Below are positions 26,228-35,595 of a stretch of 64,000 nt of DNA, one piece after another (within the stretch, counting starts at the first letter, position 1; every line of letters begins with the position of its first letter). The DNA lies in contig CAVWQV010000015.1 in assembly GCA_963757115.1 (NCBI GenBank), positions 248,001 to 312,000 of the forward strand, in the 5' to 3' direction. Below the pieces are notes generated by a model. The model worked only from the letters and a program-made list of their open reading frames with translations. It did no database searches and had not been told where the DNA came from. A program made the position numbers and the translations under genes. Source of the stretch: CAVWQV01 sp963757115. Lineage in GTDB: Bacteria; Pseudomonadota; Alphaproteobacteria; Acetobacterales; Acetobacteraceae.

Positions 26228-26394
26228 GAACAAGCCTCTGCTACTCTGGACCCAAACAACATGAGGCCTAGGCAGCATGGGCCCGGCAACACCTGGATCG
26301 AGGGGAGGCACTAACACCACAGCGTCTGCCGCGTCGCAAGACCCGGCCAGGTCCGGGACAGGAGTGGCGCCTGCCGGACGAGCGAGCCCCGAAC

Positions 26395-27957
26395 TTAGTT
26401 GTGCTCGACCCGCACTATTCCCGGCCTGGGCGAGGCCGTGTGCTCCTTCATCACCGCGCCGCCGTTGGGGTCGATCTCCTTGATCAGCACGTCGTAGCCC
26501 CAGAGGTCCGCGAGGTGCTGGAGCACCGGCCGGAGGTCGCCCTCGTCGAGCAGCACGCGGTTCAGCGCCCGGTGATGCAGGATGAGCTTGCGGTCGCCGG
26601 CGAGGTTGACGTCTACCACTTGGATGTCGGGCGACAGCCAAGCGATGTCGTATTGTCTGGCAAGCGACTGCCGGATGCGACGGTAGCCCCGCTCGTCGTG
26701 GATGGCGTCGACCCGCAATGTCGACTCGTTCGCGTCATCGACGACACCGAACAGCTTGAAGCGCCGGATCAGCCGCGGGCTGAGGAACTGCAGGATGAAG
26801 CTTTCGTCGCGATAGTTGGCCCAAACGTCCCGCAGCACCGCCATCTCGTCGCCGACGCCGGCGATGTCGGGAAACCACTCGCGGTCCTCGTCATCAGGCT
26901 TGGTCGCGATGTTGGCGATGTCCTCCATCATGGCGAAGCCGAGCGCGTATGGGTTGATGCCGCTGTATCGCCGGTCGTCGAAGTGCGGCTGGAACACGAC
27001 GTTGGTGTGCGAGTGGAGGAACTCCATCAGCGCGCCATCGTTGATGGAACCCTGCTCGTAGAGGCGGTTCATGATCCGGTAGTGCACGTAGGTCGCGCAC
27101 CCCTCGTTCATCACCTTGGTCTGACCCTGCGGATAAAAATACTGCGCGACGTGCCGCACGATGCGCAGGATCTCGCGCTGCCATGGCTGCAGGCGGGGCG
27201 CGGTTTTCTCCAGGAAGTAGAGGATGTTCTCCTGCGGGAGTTGCAGCAGGGCGCGCCGGCGCTCCTCGTACGAGTTGTCCGGCTTTGCGGATTCCTTCGC
27301 GGGCAGCGTACGCCAAAGGTCGTTGTAGATCGCCTGCTCGTGCTCGCGCCGCTCGCGCTCCCTGCGTTCTTCCGAGGCCAGGTCCGCCACGCGCCGACGC
27401 GGATATTTGTGGACGCCCTGGTTCCATAGCGCGTGCGCCGCGTCCAGCACGCGCTCGACCTCGGCCTCGCCGTAGCGCTCCTCGCAGGAGGAAATATAGC
27501 TCTTGGCGAACTCGAGATAGTCCAGGATCCCGTTCGCGTCCGTCCATTGCCGGAACAGGTAATTGTTCTTGAAGAAATGATTGTGTCCGAACGCTGCGTG
27601 CGCGATCACCAGCGCCTGCATCGTCGCCGTGTTCTCCTCCATGTTGTAGGAGATGCACGGGTTGGAGTTGATGACCATTTCGTAGGCGAGGCCCTGCATG
27701 CCAGCCCGGTACATCGCCTCGTTGCGGGCGAAGTGCTTGCCGAACGACCAGTGCTTGTAGAGCAGCGGCATTCCGATCGAGGAGTAGGCGTCGAGCATCT
27801 GCTCGGAGCTTACGATCTCGACCTGGTTTGGGTAAGGATCGAGGCCGAGATCGCGCAGCGCAATGGTTTCGATCGCGTCGTAGATCCGCTGGATGGAGCC
27901 GAAATCCCAGTCGGCACCTTCGTAGAGCAGCCGCCCTGCCTTGGTTGTGGCGCTCAT
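26395..27957 (-). CDS. SpoVR family protein
   Basis: An intact 520-residue protein of the SpoVR family: YEGADWDFGSIQRIYDAIE, INSNPCISYNMEEN, AHAAFGHNHFFKNN, and NEGCATYVHYRIMNRLYE-like text with GFAMMEDI. Its molecular activity is unknown; it is nearly always found with PrkA and YeaH and is linked to stationary-phase and stress responses. Its ATG overlaps the yeaH stop (ATGA), so it is translationally coupled as the third gene of the operon. Confidence 0.9.
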   Translation of the reverse strand: MSATTKAGRLLYEGADWDFGSIQRIYDAIETIALRDLGLDPYPNQVEIVSSEQMLDAYSSIGMPLLYKHWSFGKHFARNEAMYRAGMQGLAYEMVINSNPCISYNMEENTATMQALVIAHAAFGHNHFFKNNYLFRQWTDANGILDYLEFAKSYISSCEERYGEAEVERVLDAAHALWNQGVHKYPRRRVADLASEERRERERREHEQAIYNDLWRTLPAKESAKPDNSYEERRRALLQLPQENILYFLEKTAPRLQPWQREILRIVRHVAQYFYPQGQTKVMNEGCATYVHYRIMNRLYEQGSINDGALMEFLHSHTNVVFQPHFDDRRYSGINPYALGFAMMEDIANIATKPDDEDREWFPDIAGVGDEMAVLRDVWANYRDESFILQFLSPRLIRRFKLFGVVDDANESTLRVDAIHDERGYRRIRQSLARQYDIAWLSPDIQVVDVNLAGDRKLILHHRALNRVLLDEGDLRPVLQHLADLWGYDVLIKEIDPNGGAVMKEHTASPRPGIVRVEHN

Positions 27958-29265
27958 GATCCGTCAGCCTCCGCCTTCTCGGTTTTGCGCGCGAACAGTT
28001 CGCGGAACACCGGGTAGATGTCCCGCCGATGGTTCACCTTGCGCATCGCCATCGGCGCCCCGCTGCGCACGATCGCCTGATAGGTTTGCCAGAGATCGCT
28101 CTCCCGCCGGATGAACCCGGGGGGGAAGTTCTCCCCTTCGCGTCCCACCTCGAGGTAGGCGTAGTACTGACAGATCGGCAGAATGGAGGCGTTCAGCAGC
28201 CCGGCCGTGCGATCGTTGTCGCTCGAGGTGTTGTCGCCATCCGAGGCTTGGGCCGCGTAGATGTTCCAGTCTTCCGGGCGGTAGCGCTCGGACACCACGC
28301 GGACCATCTCTTCGAGCGCGGTGGACACCACGGTGCCGCCCGTTTCGGGGCTGTGGAAGAAGGTGTCCTCGTCGACTTCCTGCGCCTGATGCGTGTGCCG
28401 GATGAACACCACGTCGACGTGCTTGTACTTGCGTCTCAGGAAAATGTAGAGGAGCACGTAGAAGCGTTTGGCGAGGTCCTTCATGTGCTCGGTCATCGAG
28501 CCGGACACGTCCATCAGGCAGAACATGACGGCCTTGGCGATCGGCCGCGGGAGTCGAGTCAAACCGTCGGTAACGCACATCGATCGGATCGATATAGGGG
28601 ATCAGCGTGCTGCGTCGGAGCAGGACTTCGAGCTCTTCGCGAGCGGCGAGCAGGCGCTCGTGATCCGACCCGTCCCGCTCCAGCGCCTCAATCTCTTCCC
28701 GAAGCTTGTGGATTTCGTCGGCTTTTGGCCGCCGCATGGCGATCCGGCGCGAAAGGCTGTTCCGCACGGTACGGTTGAGTGCAAGGTTGGCGGGCGACCC
28801 TGTCACGGAGTAGCCGGCCCGGAACCAGTCGAGCGCTTCCGCGTCGACCACGCGGCGTTTCGCGAGATCCGGTAGTTCGAGGTCCTCCAGGAACAGGTCG
28901 ACGTATTCGTCCTGGGACAAGGCGAACCGGAAATCGTCCTGGCCCTCGCCGTCCGGACTGCCTTCCGAGCCCGACCCGCCGCCACCCCCTTGCGGGCGCG
29001 GGATCGTGTCGCCTTCGACGTATTCCTTGTTGCCGGGCAACAGATGCTCGCGGAGGCCGCCCTTGCTTGCGCGGCGGAACGTGGGCTCGTGCACGCTCTG
29101 CGTCGGCAGCGAGACTTCGCCCCCTTTATCGGCGTCCTTGATGCTGCGGTTGCCGGAGCCTTCGTGCACCGCCTTGCGGATCACCGCCTTCGCACGGCGC
29201 ATGAAGCGCTGCCGGTTGGCCAGGCTTTTTCCGCCGGGATTGAGGCGGCGATCCACGATATGCAT
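27954..29265 (-). pseudogene. YeaH/YhbH-type VWA protein (DUF444), single-base frameshift
   Basis: DUF444 protein working with the PrkA kinase. The N-part is MHIVDRRLNPGGKSLANRQRF and a GGGGGSGSEGS linker. The VWA-like part has the MIDAS motif CLMDVSGSM and VVFIRHTHQAQEVDE. The frame shifts at GGG 28549-28551. Dropping one G joins DVRYRRFDSTP to RPIAKAVMFCLMDVSGSM and gives 436 residues, the family norm. The sequence on both sides is highly conserved, so the break is probably not real. Middle gene of prkA-yeaH-spoVR. Confidence 0.88.
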
Positions 29266-29317
29266 CTAACCACGCCCGTCCTTGTTTTGGGTCCTCCGCC
29301 CGGTCTTCCGGTGCGGG

Positions 29318-31265
29318 TTAGCCAGCCTGCTTGACCCGCATGTACCATTCCACCAACCGGCGCACCTGCCGCTCCGTGTAGCCCCGGGTGGCCATGCGCT
29401 CGACGAACTCTTCGTGCTTCTTCTCCGTGTCGCTGTCCTTCTTCGATCCGAAGCTAATGACCGGCAGCAGCTCTTCCACCTGGCTGAACATCCGGCGTTC
29501 GATTACGTCCCTGATCTTCTCGTAGCTGGTCCAGGACGGATTGCGGCCGTTGTTGTTGGCTCGCGCGCGAAGGCTGAACTTCACTACCTCGTTGCGGAAA
29601 TCCTTCGGGTTGGCAATGCCCGCCGGCTTCTCGATCTTGGTGAGCTCCTGGTTGAGCATCTCACGGCTCAGCAGCTGCCCGGTGTCGGGGTCCTTGAAGT
29701 CCTGATCCTCGACCCAAGCGTCCGCGTACGAGACGTAGCGGTCGAACAAATTCTGTCCGTAGTCGTGATACGAATTCGAGATACGCCTTCTGGATCTCAT
29801 TGCCGATGAACTCCGCGTAGCGCGGGGCCAGCTCGCCCTTGATGAACTCGAGGTAACGCTTCTCGGTTTCCTCTGGCAGTTGCTCGCGGCGGATCGCCTG
29901 CTCCAGCGCGTACATCAGGTGCACGGGATCCGCCGCCACTTCGGTCGTGTCGTGGTTGAAGGTGGCGGCCAGCACCTTGAAAGCGAAGCGGGTGGAAATG
30001 CCGTCCATGCCTTCGTCTGCGCCCGCCGCGTCGCGGTACTCCTGGATGCTGCGGGCGCGGGGGTCAGTCTCCTTGAGGCTCTCGCCGTCATACACTCGCA
30101 TTTTGGTGTAGATCGTCGAGTTCTCGTGCTTGCGTAGCCGCGACAGCACCGAGAAGCGGGCGAGCATCTCGAGGGTCGCCGGGGCGCACGGCGCGCCCGA
30201 CAGCTCGGAGCTTTGCACCAGCTTCTCGTAGATGCGCTGCTCTTCCGTCACCCGGAGGCAGTACGGCACCTTGATGACGTAAATGCGGTCGATGAAGGCT
30301 TCGTTGTTGCGGTTGTTCTTGAAGGTCTGCCACTCCGCCTCGTTGGAGTGCGCCATGATGACGCCCGAGAACGGGATCGCGCCGATGTTCTCGGTGCCGA
30401 TGTAGTTGCCCTCCTGCGTCGCCGTCAGCAGGGGATGCAGCATCTTGATGGGCGCCTTGAACATCTCGACGAATTCGAGGATGCCCTGATTGGCCCGGTT
30501 GAGCCCCCCCGAGTAGCTGTAAGCATCCGGGTCGTTCTGAGCGTGCATCTCGAGCTTGCGGATGTCGACCTTGCCAACCAGCGAAGAGATGTCCTGGTTG
30601 TTCTCGTCGCCCGGCTCGGTTTTGGCGACTGCGATCTGCCGCAGCCGCGACGGAGTGACGCGGATCACCTTGAACTTCGAGATGTCGCCGCCGAATTCGT
30701 CCAGCCGCTTCATGCACCACGGCGACATGAAGCGCGTGAGCCGACGCTGCGGAATGCCGAAGCGGCTTTCGAGCACCGAGCCCATCGTGTCGGGGTCGAA
30801 CAAGCCGAGCGGGCTTTCGAACACCGGGCTGACCTGGTTACCAGCCTTCAAAACGTAGATCGGGTGCTTCTCCATCAGCGCCTTGAGGCGCTCGGACAGT
30901 GACGACTTTCCGCCGCCGACTGGGCCGAGAAGGTAGAGGATCTGCTTGCGTTCCTCGAGGCCTTGCGCGGCGTGACGAAAGAACCCGACGATCCGCTCGA
31001 TCGTCTCTTCCATGCCGAAGAATTCCGGAAAGGCAGGGTAGCTGCGGATCGTCCGGTTCATGAAAATACGGCCGAGCCGAGGGTCCTTGGCGGTGTCCAC
31101 CATCTCCGGCTCGCCGATCGCCCACAACAGCCGTTCGGGGGCGCTTGCGTACATGGACGGATCCGTGCGGCAGCCTTCGAGATACTCGCCGAGCGTCATC
31201 TCCGCTTCGCGGCGGGTCTCGTAGGTTCTGGAGTAGGCCGTCAGGACGTCATCAAACATCTGCAT
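29318..31265 (-). pseudogene. prkA: PrkA serine protein kinase / AAA protein, single-base frameshift
   Basis: PrkA has an N-terminal AAA+ domain with Walker A GPVGGGKSS and a C-terminal kinase-like part. Landmarks are FFGMEETIERIVGFF, GVIMAHSNEAEWQTFKNN and, in the second frame, YGQNLFDRYVSYADAWVEDQ, KIEKPAGIANPKDFRNE and RARANNNGRNP. The frame changes at the AA of 29773-29774; removing one base turns LEFV into LESYHDYGQN and gives 648 residues, matching family length (about 640). ATG 31265 (MQMFDDVL) follows GGAG. Head of a three-gene stress operon transcribed leftward. Confidence 0.9.
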
Positions 31266-31803
31266 GGAGTCACTCCGTCCGCGCAATTCGCGGCCACGTG
31301 ACAAGGTTACAACGCTGAGGGGTTCGGACCTGTCACCGATCCTCAGCCGCCCGCCGGTAAAGCCTTCGTGCTACGCCCGCGCTCTGCTGTCGCATGGATT
31401 CGCGAGCCGATCGCTTGGGAACAGGCATCCTTTCCCTCATAACAATGACAACGCCTCACACCTTAAGAAATGCCGTCCCGAGAACATAGCAAGATTTAGA
31501 CCGCCAGGTTCGGGACATTTTACACCGGCAAACCCTGACGGTCGGCTAACACCGTCCTTGTCCGGTCCCCTCGCGATCCAGCCTTTAACAAACACAGTGC
31601 TCGGGTGAACGTTAACTATACCACAGGTGAGGCGAGTCGGGCACTAAAAGCGTTGGACGCGGCTGTCGCCACTTCTCGAGGCTGCGGAGCGGAACCCACG
31701 ATTGCGGTCCGATATGCTTGGAAGTCGAGCACGGCGGGTAGCTCGGCGCTTGACGCTCGGGGCCAAGGCTCACACGCTTTCGCCGTCGCGGAGGGAGCAA
31801 ACG
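31266..31803. other. AT-richer divergent intergenic region
   Basis: About 540 bases separate divergent prkA and the phosphotransferase gene, with clearly more A and T than the flanks from about 31440 to 31640 (for example CCTTAAGAAATG and GAACGTTAACTATACC). No convincing open frame, tRNA or repeat is seen. It must hold the promoters of both operons. I looked for GGAAC-N16/17-CGTT (EcfG stress promoter) and found no acceptable match. Confidence 0.4.
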
Positions 31804-32874
31804 GTGGGCGATAAGCCGCTGGCGGACGTGCGCTCGGCAGCCGAAAGCACGCCGCTCGACTGGGTGGCGGTCGGGAAGTATCTCGCCGCGAACGGGTTGC
31901 GACTCGATCAGGCGCCTGAGCCGCGCCAGTTCCGGGGCGGCCTCGCCAATCTGAACTACCTCATCCATGTCGATGGCAAGCCGGTCGTCTTGCGGCGTCC
32001 GCCGCCGGGCGATCTTCCCGCCGGAGCCTACGACATGGGGCGCGAGCATCGCATCCTCAGCCGCCTTGCCGACGCGCTCTCGTTCATCCCCCGAGGCCTG
32101 CTGCTCTGTGAGGACCGCTCGGTTATCGGCATCCCGTTCCAGCTTATCGAGTTCCGTTCAGGGCTGACGGTGCGGGAACGGCTGCCGCCGGAACTGGCCG
32201 GCCGGCCGGAGGCGGGGTCGCGGCTGTCGGAAGTCGTGCTGTCGACCATGGCGGCGCTGCACGCCGTGGATCTCGATCGAATCGGGCTCGGCGATCTCGG
32301 CCGGCCGCAAGGTTTCCTCGCCCGCGCCATCGCGGGTTGGCGCAAGCGCGGCGTCGCGGTCCAGGACGAGGTTTCCGCGCCCATGATCAACGAGATTGGC
32401 GGCTGGCTCGACGCGCACGCCGTTCCCGACGGGCCGCCCACCCTCCTGCACAACGATTTCAAGCTCGACAACATGATCCTGGACCCGTCCGACCTGTCGG
32501 CGGTGGGCGTGGTGGACTGGGATCAGGGCACGCGAGGGGACCCGCTATTCGACCTCGGCACCACCATCAGCTATTGGACGGAACCTGGCGATCCGCCCGC
32601 GCTGCACGAAATGGGGCAGATGCCGACCGCCGAGCCCGGATTTCTCACCCGAAAGGACGCGGTGGCGCGCTACGCCGCGCTCAGCGGCCGGGACCTGTCC
32701 GACTTCCGCTTCTACCGCGCGCTTGGCATGTTCAAGACGAGCGTGATCTTTCTCCAGCTCGGGCACCGCTTTCGCTCGGGCGTCACGGCCGAGGCGCGTT
32801 ACGCCGGTTTGACGGCGCTTGCCAACGGTTTGCTCGAGTTCGCGATGGAGATCACGCGCGACCGCGCGTTCTGA
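31804..32874 (+). CDS. Phosphotransferase family protein (ACAD10/11-like kinase domain)
   Basis: A 356-residue aminoglycoside phosphotransferase-fold protein. It has the GGLANLNYLIHVDGKPVVLRRP nucleotide-binding N-lobe, the catalytic loop LLHNDFKLDNMI and the metal-binding VVDWDQGTRGDPLFDLG. It is followed by an acyl-CoA dehydrogenase and an SDR, which is the bacterial equivalent of human ACAD10/11, where the kinase phosphorylates 4-hydroxyacyl-CoA; that role is inferred from context. The GTG at 31804 has GAGGGAG at good spacing; the longer frame from 31702 lacks support. Confidence 0.87.
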   Translation: MGDKPLADVRSAAESTPLDWVAVGKYLAANGLRLDQAPEPRQFRGGLANLNYLIHVDGKPVVLRRPPPGDLPAGAYDMGREHRILSRLADALSFIPRGLLLCEDRSVIGIPFQLIEFRSGLTVRERLPPELAGRPEAGSRLSEVVLSTMAALHAVDLDRIGLGDLGRPQGFLARAIAGWRKRGVAVQDEVSAPMINEIGGWLDAHAVPDGPPTLLHNDFKLDNMILDPSDLSAVGVVDWDQGTRGDPLFDLGTTISYWTEPGDPPALHEMGQMPTAEPGFLTRKDAVARYAALSGRDLSDFRFYRALGMFKTSVIFLQLGHRFRSGVTAEARYAGLTALANGLLEFAMEITRDRAF

Positions 32875-32886
32875 AGGAGCTTGGCA

Positions 32887-34056
32887 ATGGATTTCTCGCT
32901 GTCGCCGGAGCTTCGTGACCTGCAGGCACGCACCCGCGCCTTCATCCGCGATGAGATCTTGCCGCTCGAAAATGACGGGCGGCAGACGCGCCACGGTCCG
33001 ACGGACGCGCTGCGGAAGGAGCTGGTCGCCCGCGCTTCAACGCATGGATTGGTGGCGCCGCATGTCGGCGCCGAATACGGCGGCCTGGGCTTGTCGCATG
33101 TCGGCAAGGCTGTCGTATTCGAGGAAGCGGGCTACTCGCTGCTTGGGCCGCTGGCGATGAACATCGCTGCCCCCGACGAGGGCAACATGCACCTGCTCGA
33201 GGCAGTGGCGACGCGCGAGCAAAAGGATCGCTGGTTGCGCCCGCTCGCCGCCGGGGAGATCCGCTCCTGCTTCTGCATGACGGAGCCCCCGCCGGGTGCC
33301 GGGTCGGACCCGGCCGCGCTCAACACCCGGGCGGTCAAGGACGGCAACCACTACGTCATCACGGGCAGCAAGTGGTTCATCACTGGGGCGGAGGGTGCAG
33401 GTTTCGCCATCATCATGGCCGCCGCGGAGGACGGCGCGGCAACCATGTTCCTGGCCGACATGGACACGGCCGGGATCGAGATCGTTCGCACCATGGACAG
33501 CATGGACCAGGGCTTTCCCGGTGGGCACGCTGTGGTGCGGCTGAACGAGGTCCGCGTTCCCGCGGGCGACATACTGGGCGAGCCCGGAAAAGGCTTCCGC
33601 TACGCCCAGGTGCGTCTCGCGCCCGCCCGGCTGACCCACTGCATGCGCTGGCTCGGCGCGGCGCGGCGGGCGCACGAGATCGCGACCGATTATGCCCGCC
33701 GGCGCGAGGGCTTTGGCCGAAAGCTGATCGAGCACGAAGGCGTGGGCTTTCAGCTTGCGGACAACGAGATCGACATCCGCTTGAGCCGCCTCGCGATCTG
33801 GCACACCGCCTGGGTGCTCGATCAGGGCGAGCGCGGCGGGACGGAAAGCAGCCTCGCCAAGGTGGCCTGCTCCGAGGCGATCTACCGCGTGGCCGACCGC
33901 TCGGTGCAGGTGCTCGGCGGGCAGGGGGTTACGGGCGAAACCCTGGTCGAACGCATCTTTCGCGAGGTCCGCGGCTTTCGCATCTACGACGGCCCTTCGG
34001 AAGTGCACCGATGGAGCCTTGCGCAGCGCCTCGCGCGACATGGAGCGAACTGGTGA
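32887..34056 (+). CDS. Acyl-CoA dehydrogenase
   Basis: A 389-residue FAD-dependent acyl-CoA dehydrogenase: CFCMTEPPPGAGSDPAAL at the flavin and substrate site, GSKWFITGAEGAGFAI, HAVVRLNEVRVPAGDILGEPGKGF, VLGGQGVTGETLVERIFREVR and the IYDGPSEVHRWSLAQRLAR end. ATG 32887 has AGGAGC upstream, 12 bases after the phosphotransferase stop. With the upstream kinase it probably acts on phosphorylated 4-hydroxyacyl-CoA; otherwise it is ordinary beta-oxidation. Confidence 0.92.
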   Translation: MDFSLSPELRDLQARTRAFIRDEILPLENDGRQTRHGPTDALRKELVARASTHGLVAPHVGAEYGGLGLSHVGKAVVFEEAGYSLLGPLAMNIAAPDEGNMHLLEAVATREQKDRWLRPLAAGEIRSCFCMTEPPPGAGSDPAALNTRAVKDGNHYVITGSKWFITGAEGAGFAIIMAAAEDGAATMFLADMDTAGIEIVRTMDSMDQGFPGGHAVVRLNEVRVPAGDILGEPGKGFRYAQVRLAPARLTHCMRWLGAARRAHEIATDYARRREGFGRKLIEHEGVGFQLADNEIDIRLSRLAIWHTAWVLDQGERGGTESSLAKVACSEAIYRVADRSVQVLGGQGVTGETLVERIFREVRGFRIYDGPSEVHRWSLAQRLARHGANW

Positions 34057-34829
34057 CGGCGCCCAACGACGGCTGGTTCGATCTGACCGGCCGGGTGGCC
34101 GTTGTCACCGGCGGAGGGCGCGGCATTGGCCGCTACATCGCCGAAGGGCTCGCAAAACACGGCGCGCGCGTGATGCTGACCGGGCGCAGCCAGGCCACGC
34201 TGGACGCCGCGGCGGCGGACCTGAACGCGAAAGGCCATGACGTCCTGGCCCGCACGGCCGATGTGGCGCGGGAGGAGGATGTGATGACCCTCCGCGATGC
34301 CGTTCTCCAGGCGTGCGGGCAACTTGACGTGCTGGTGAACAACGCGGGGGTGAACCCGATCTACAAGGGGATCGAGCGAACGAGCCTTGCCGAATGGCAA
34401 CACATCGTCGACACGAACCTGACGGGCGTCTTTTTGTGCTGCAAGCACCTGGGCGGCCTTATCGCCGAACGGGGCGGCGGTTCCGTGATCAATGTCAGCT
34501 CGGTCGCCGGCCATGTCGGGCTGCGCCGGTCAATTCCGTATTGTGCGAGCAAGGGCGGTGTGGAGTTGCTGACGCGAGCGTTGGCGCTCGATTGGGCGCG
34601 CAAAGGTGTGCGGGTCAACACCATTGCCCCCGGGTATTTCGAGACGGACCTGACGGCTGGTCTGCGCGACAACGAGGCGCTTGCCGCACCGCTGCTGGCG
34701 CACACGCCGCTGGGCCGGTTCGGCAAGCTCGAGGACGTGGCCGGCGCCGCGGTATTTCTGGCATCCGACGCTTCGGCGTACATGACCGGAAGCAGTCTGA
34801 TGGTGGACGGCGGCTGGACTGCCGATTAA
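34053..34829 (+). CDS. SDR family oxidoreductase
   Basis: A 258-residue classical SDR: VTGGGRGIGRYIAEGLAKHG, NNAGVNP, NVSSVAG with catalytic Ser, and YCASKGG with Tyr and Lys. The C-terminus is ASAYMTGSSLMVDGGWT. It starts at the GTG overlapping the acyl-CoA dehydrogenase stop (GTGA), with GGAG upstream, so it is coupled to the two preceding genes. Members of this group reduce 3-oxo or oxidise hydroxy intermediates. Confidence 0.88.
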   Translation: MTAPNDGWFDLTGRVAVVTGGGRGIGRYIAEGLAKHGARVMLTGRSQATLDAAAADLNAKGHDVLARTADVAREEDVMTLRDAVLQACGQLDVLVNNAGVNPIYKGIERTSLAEWQHIVDTNLTGVFLCCKHLGGLIAERGGGSVINVSSVAGHVGLRRSIPYCASKGGVELLTRALALDWARKGVRVNTIAPGYFETDLTAGLRDNEALAAPLLAHTPLGRFGKLEDVAGAAVFLASDASAYMTGSSLMVDGGWTAD

Positions 34830-34937
34830 GAGCGTCGCGTACCGTTGGTCGGGGCAAATCGGAGCGTCGCGCTACCTTTGCTGAAATATCCACACGGTCG
34901 CCCGAGAGTGGCCGCATTTGCCGGACATGCAGGCATG

Positions 34938-35570
34938 ATGCCTGATCGATCAGCTGGCCCAAAATGGGATCGGTGGCCGAGCACTCAGCGGCGGCGGAGC
35001 TCGTTCCGCCCCTTGCTGCAGTTCTGGGCTGTGCTTCTGACGGCGGCGGCGTGCGGCGCGGGCGTGCTGCAAGCGCTCGGCCCACCGCCGCACGCCTCCG
35101 CCGGATCGGAAATCGGGCCGAGGACGGTCCCTACTCCTATTGTGGCGGAGGCCAACCCGCCGGCACCGGCGTCGCCCGCGCCGATTGTCCAAGCGCCGCG
35201 GCCACCGTCGCCGGAGCCTGTGGAAGCCGCCAAGCCGCCCGCCGCCGAAGCGCCCGCCTCGCCTCCCGAGCCGCTGTCGTCCGCTCCGGCGCGGCAAGCC
35301 GACCGTGGTGCGACCGCGCGACCCGCTCCGGCGCGCCCCAGCGTTTCTGCCCGCCGTCGCTCCCGGTCCGAGCGGCTCGAACTCGCGCTCGAGCGGCTGC
35401 GGCGCGAGCGGCCGGCTATGCCGGACGAAGCCCCCGAGACGTTTGCCCAGAGCGAGGAGCCCGGCTACGCCTCCGCGGAACCATGGCATGCGCCCGTGCA
35501 GTATCCGTGGCTGTATGGCTGGCCGACCGGGACGCAGGTCTATCTATACGCCTATCCTGGTCGCCACTGA
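34938..35570 (+). CDS. Proline-rich membrane-anchored protein of unknown function
   Basis: About 210 residues: a basic N-terminus, one membrane segment (FWAVLLTAAACGAGVLQAL, about residues 28-46), a long Pro/Ala/Glu-rich stretch of roughly 90 residues, a basic coiled-looking piece (RSRSERLELALERLRRER) and a Tyr/Trp/Pro-rich end (YPWLYGWPTGTQVYLYAYPG). The layout suggests a periplasm-spanning protein. The start is uncertain among 34845, 34935 and 34938. The family is not recognised, and composition bias in GC-rich DNA lowers confidence. Convergent with the transglycosylase, with a 25-base gap. Confidence 0.5.
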   Translation: MPDRSAGPKWDRWPSTQRRRSSFRPLLQFWAVLLTAAACGAGVLQALGPPPHASAGSEIGPRTVPTPIVAEANPPAPASPAPIVQAPRPPSPEPVEAAKPPAAEAPASPPEPLSSAPARQADRGATARPAPARPSVSARRRSRSERLELALERLRRERPAMPDEAPETFAQSEEPGYASAEPWHAPVQYPWLYGWPTGTQVYLYAYPGRH

Positions 35571-35595
35571 CCACTTTGCCGCCGTTTCGGCGGAG

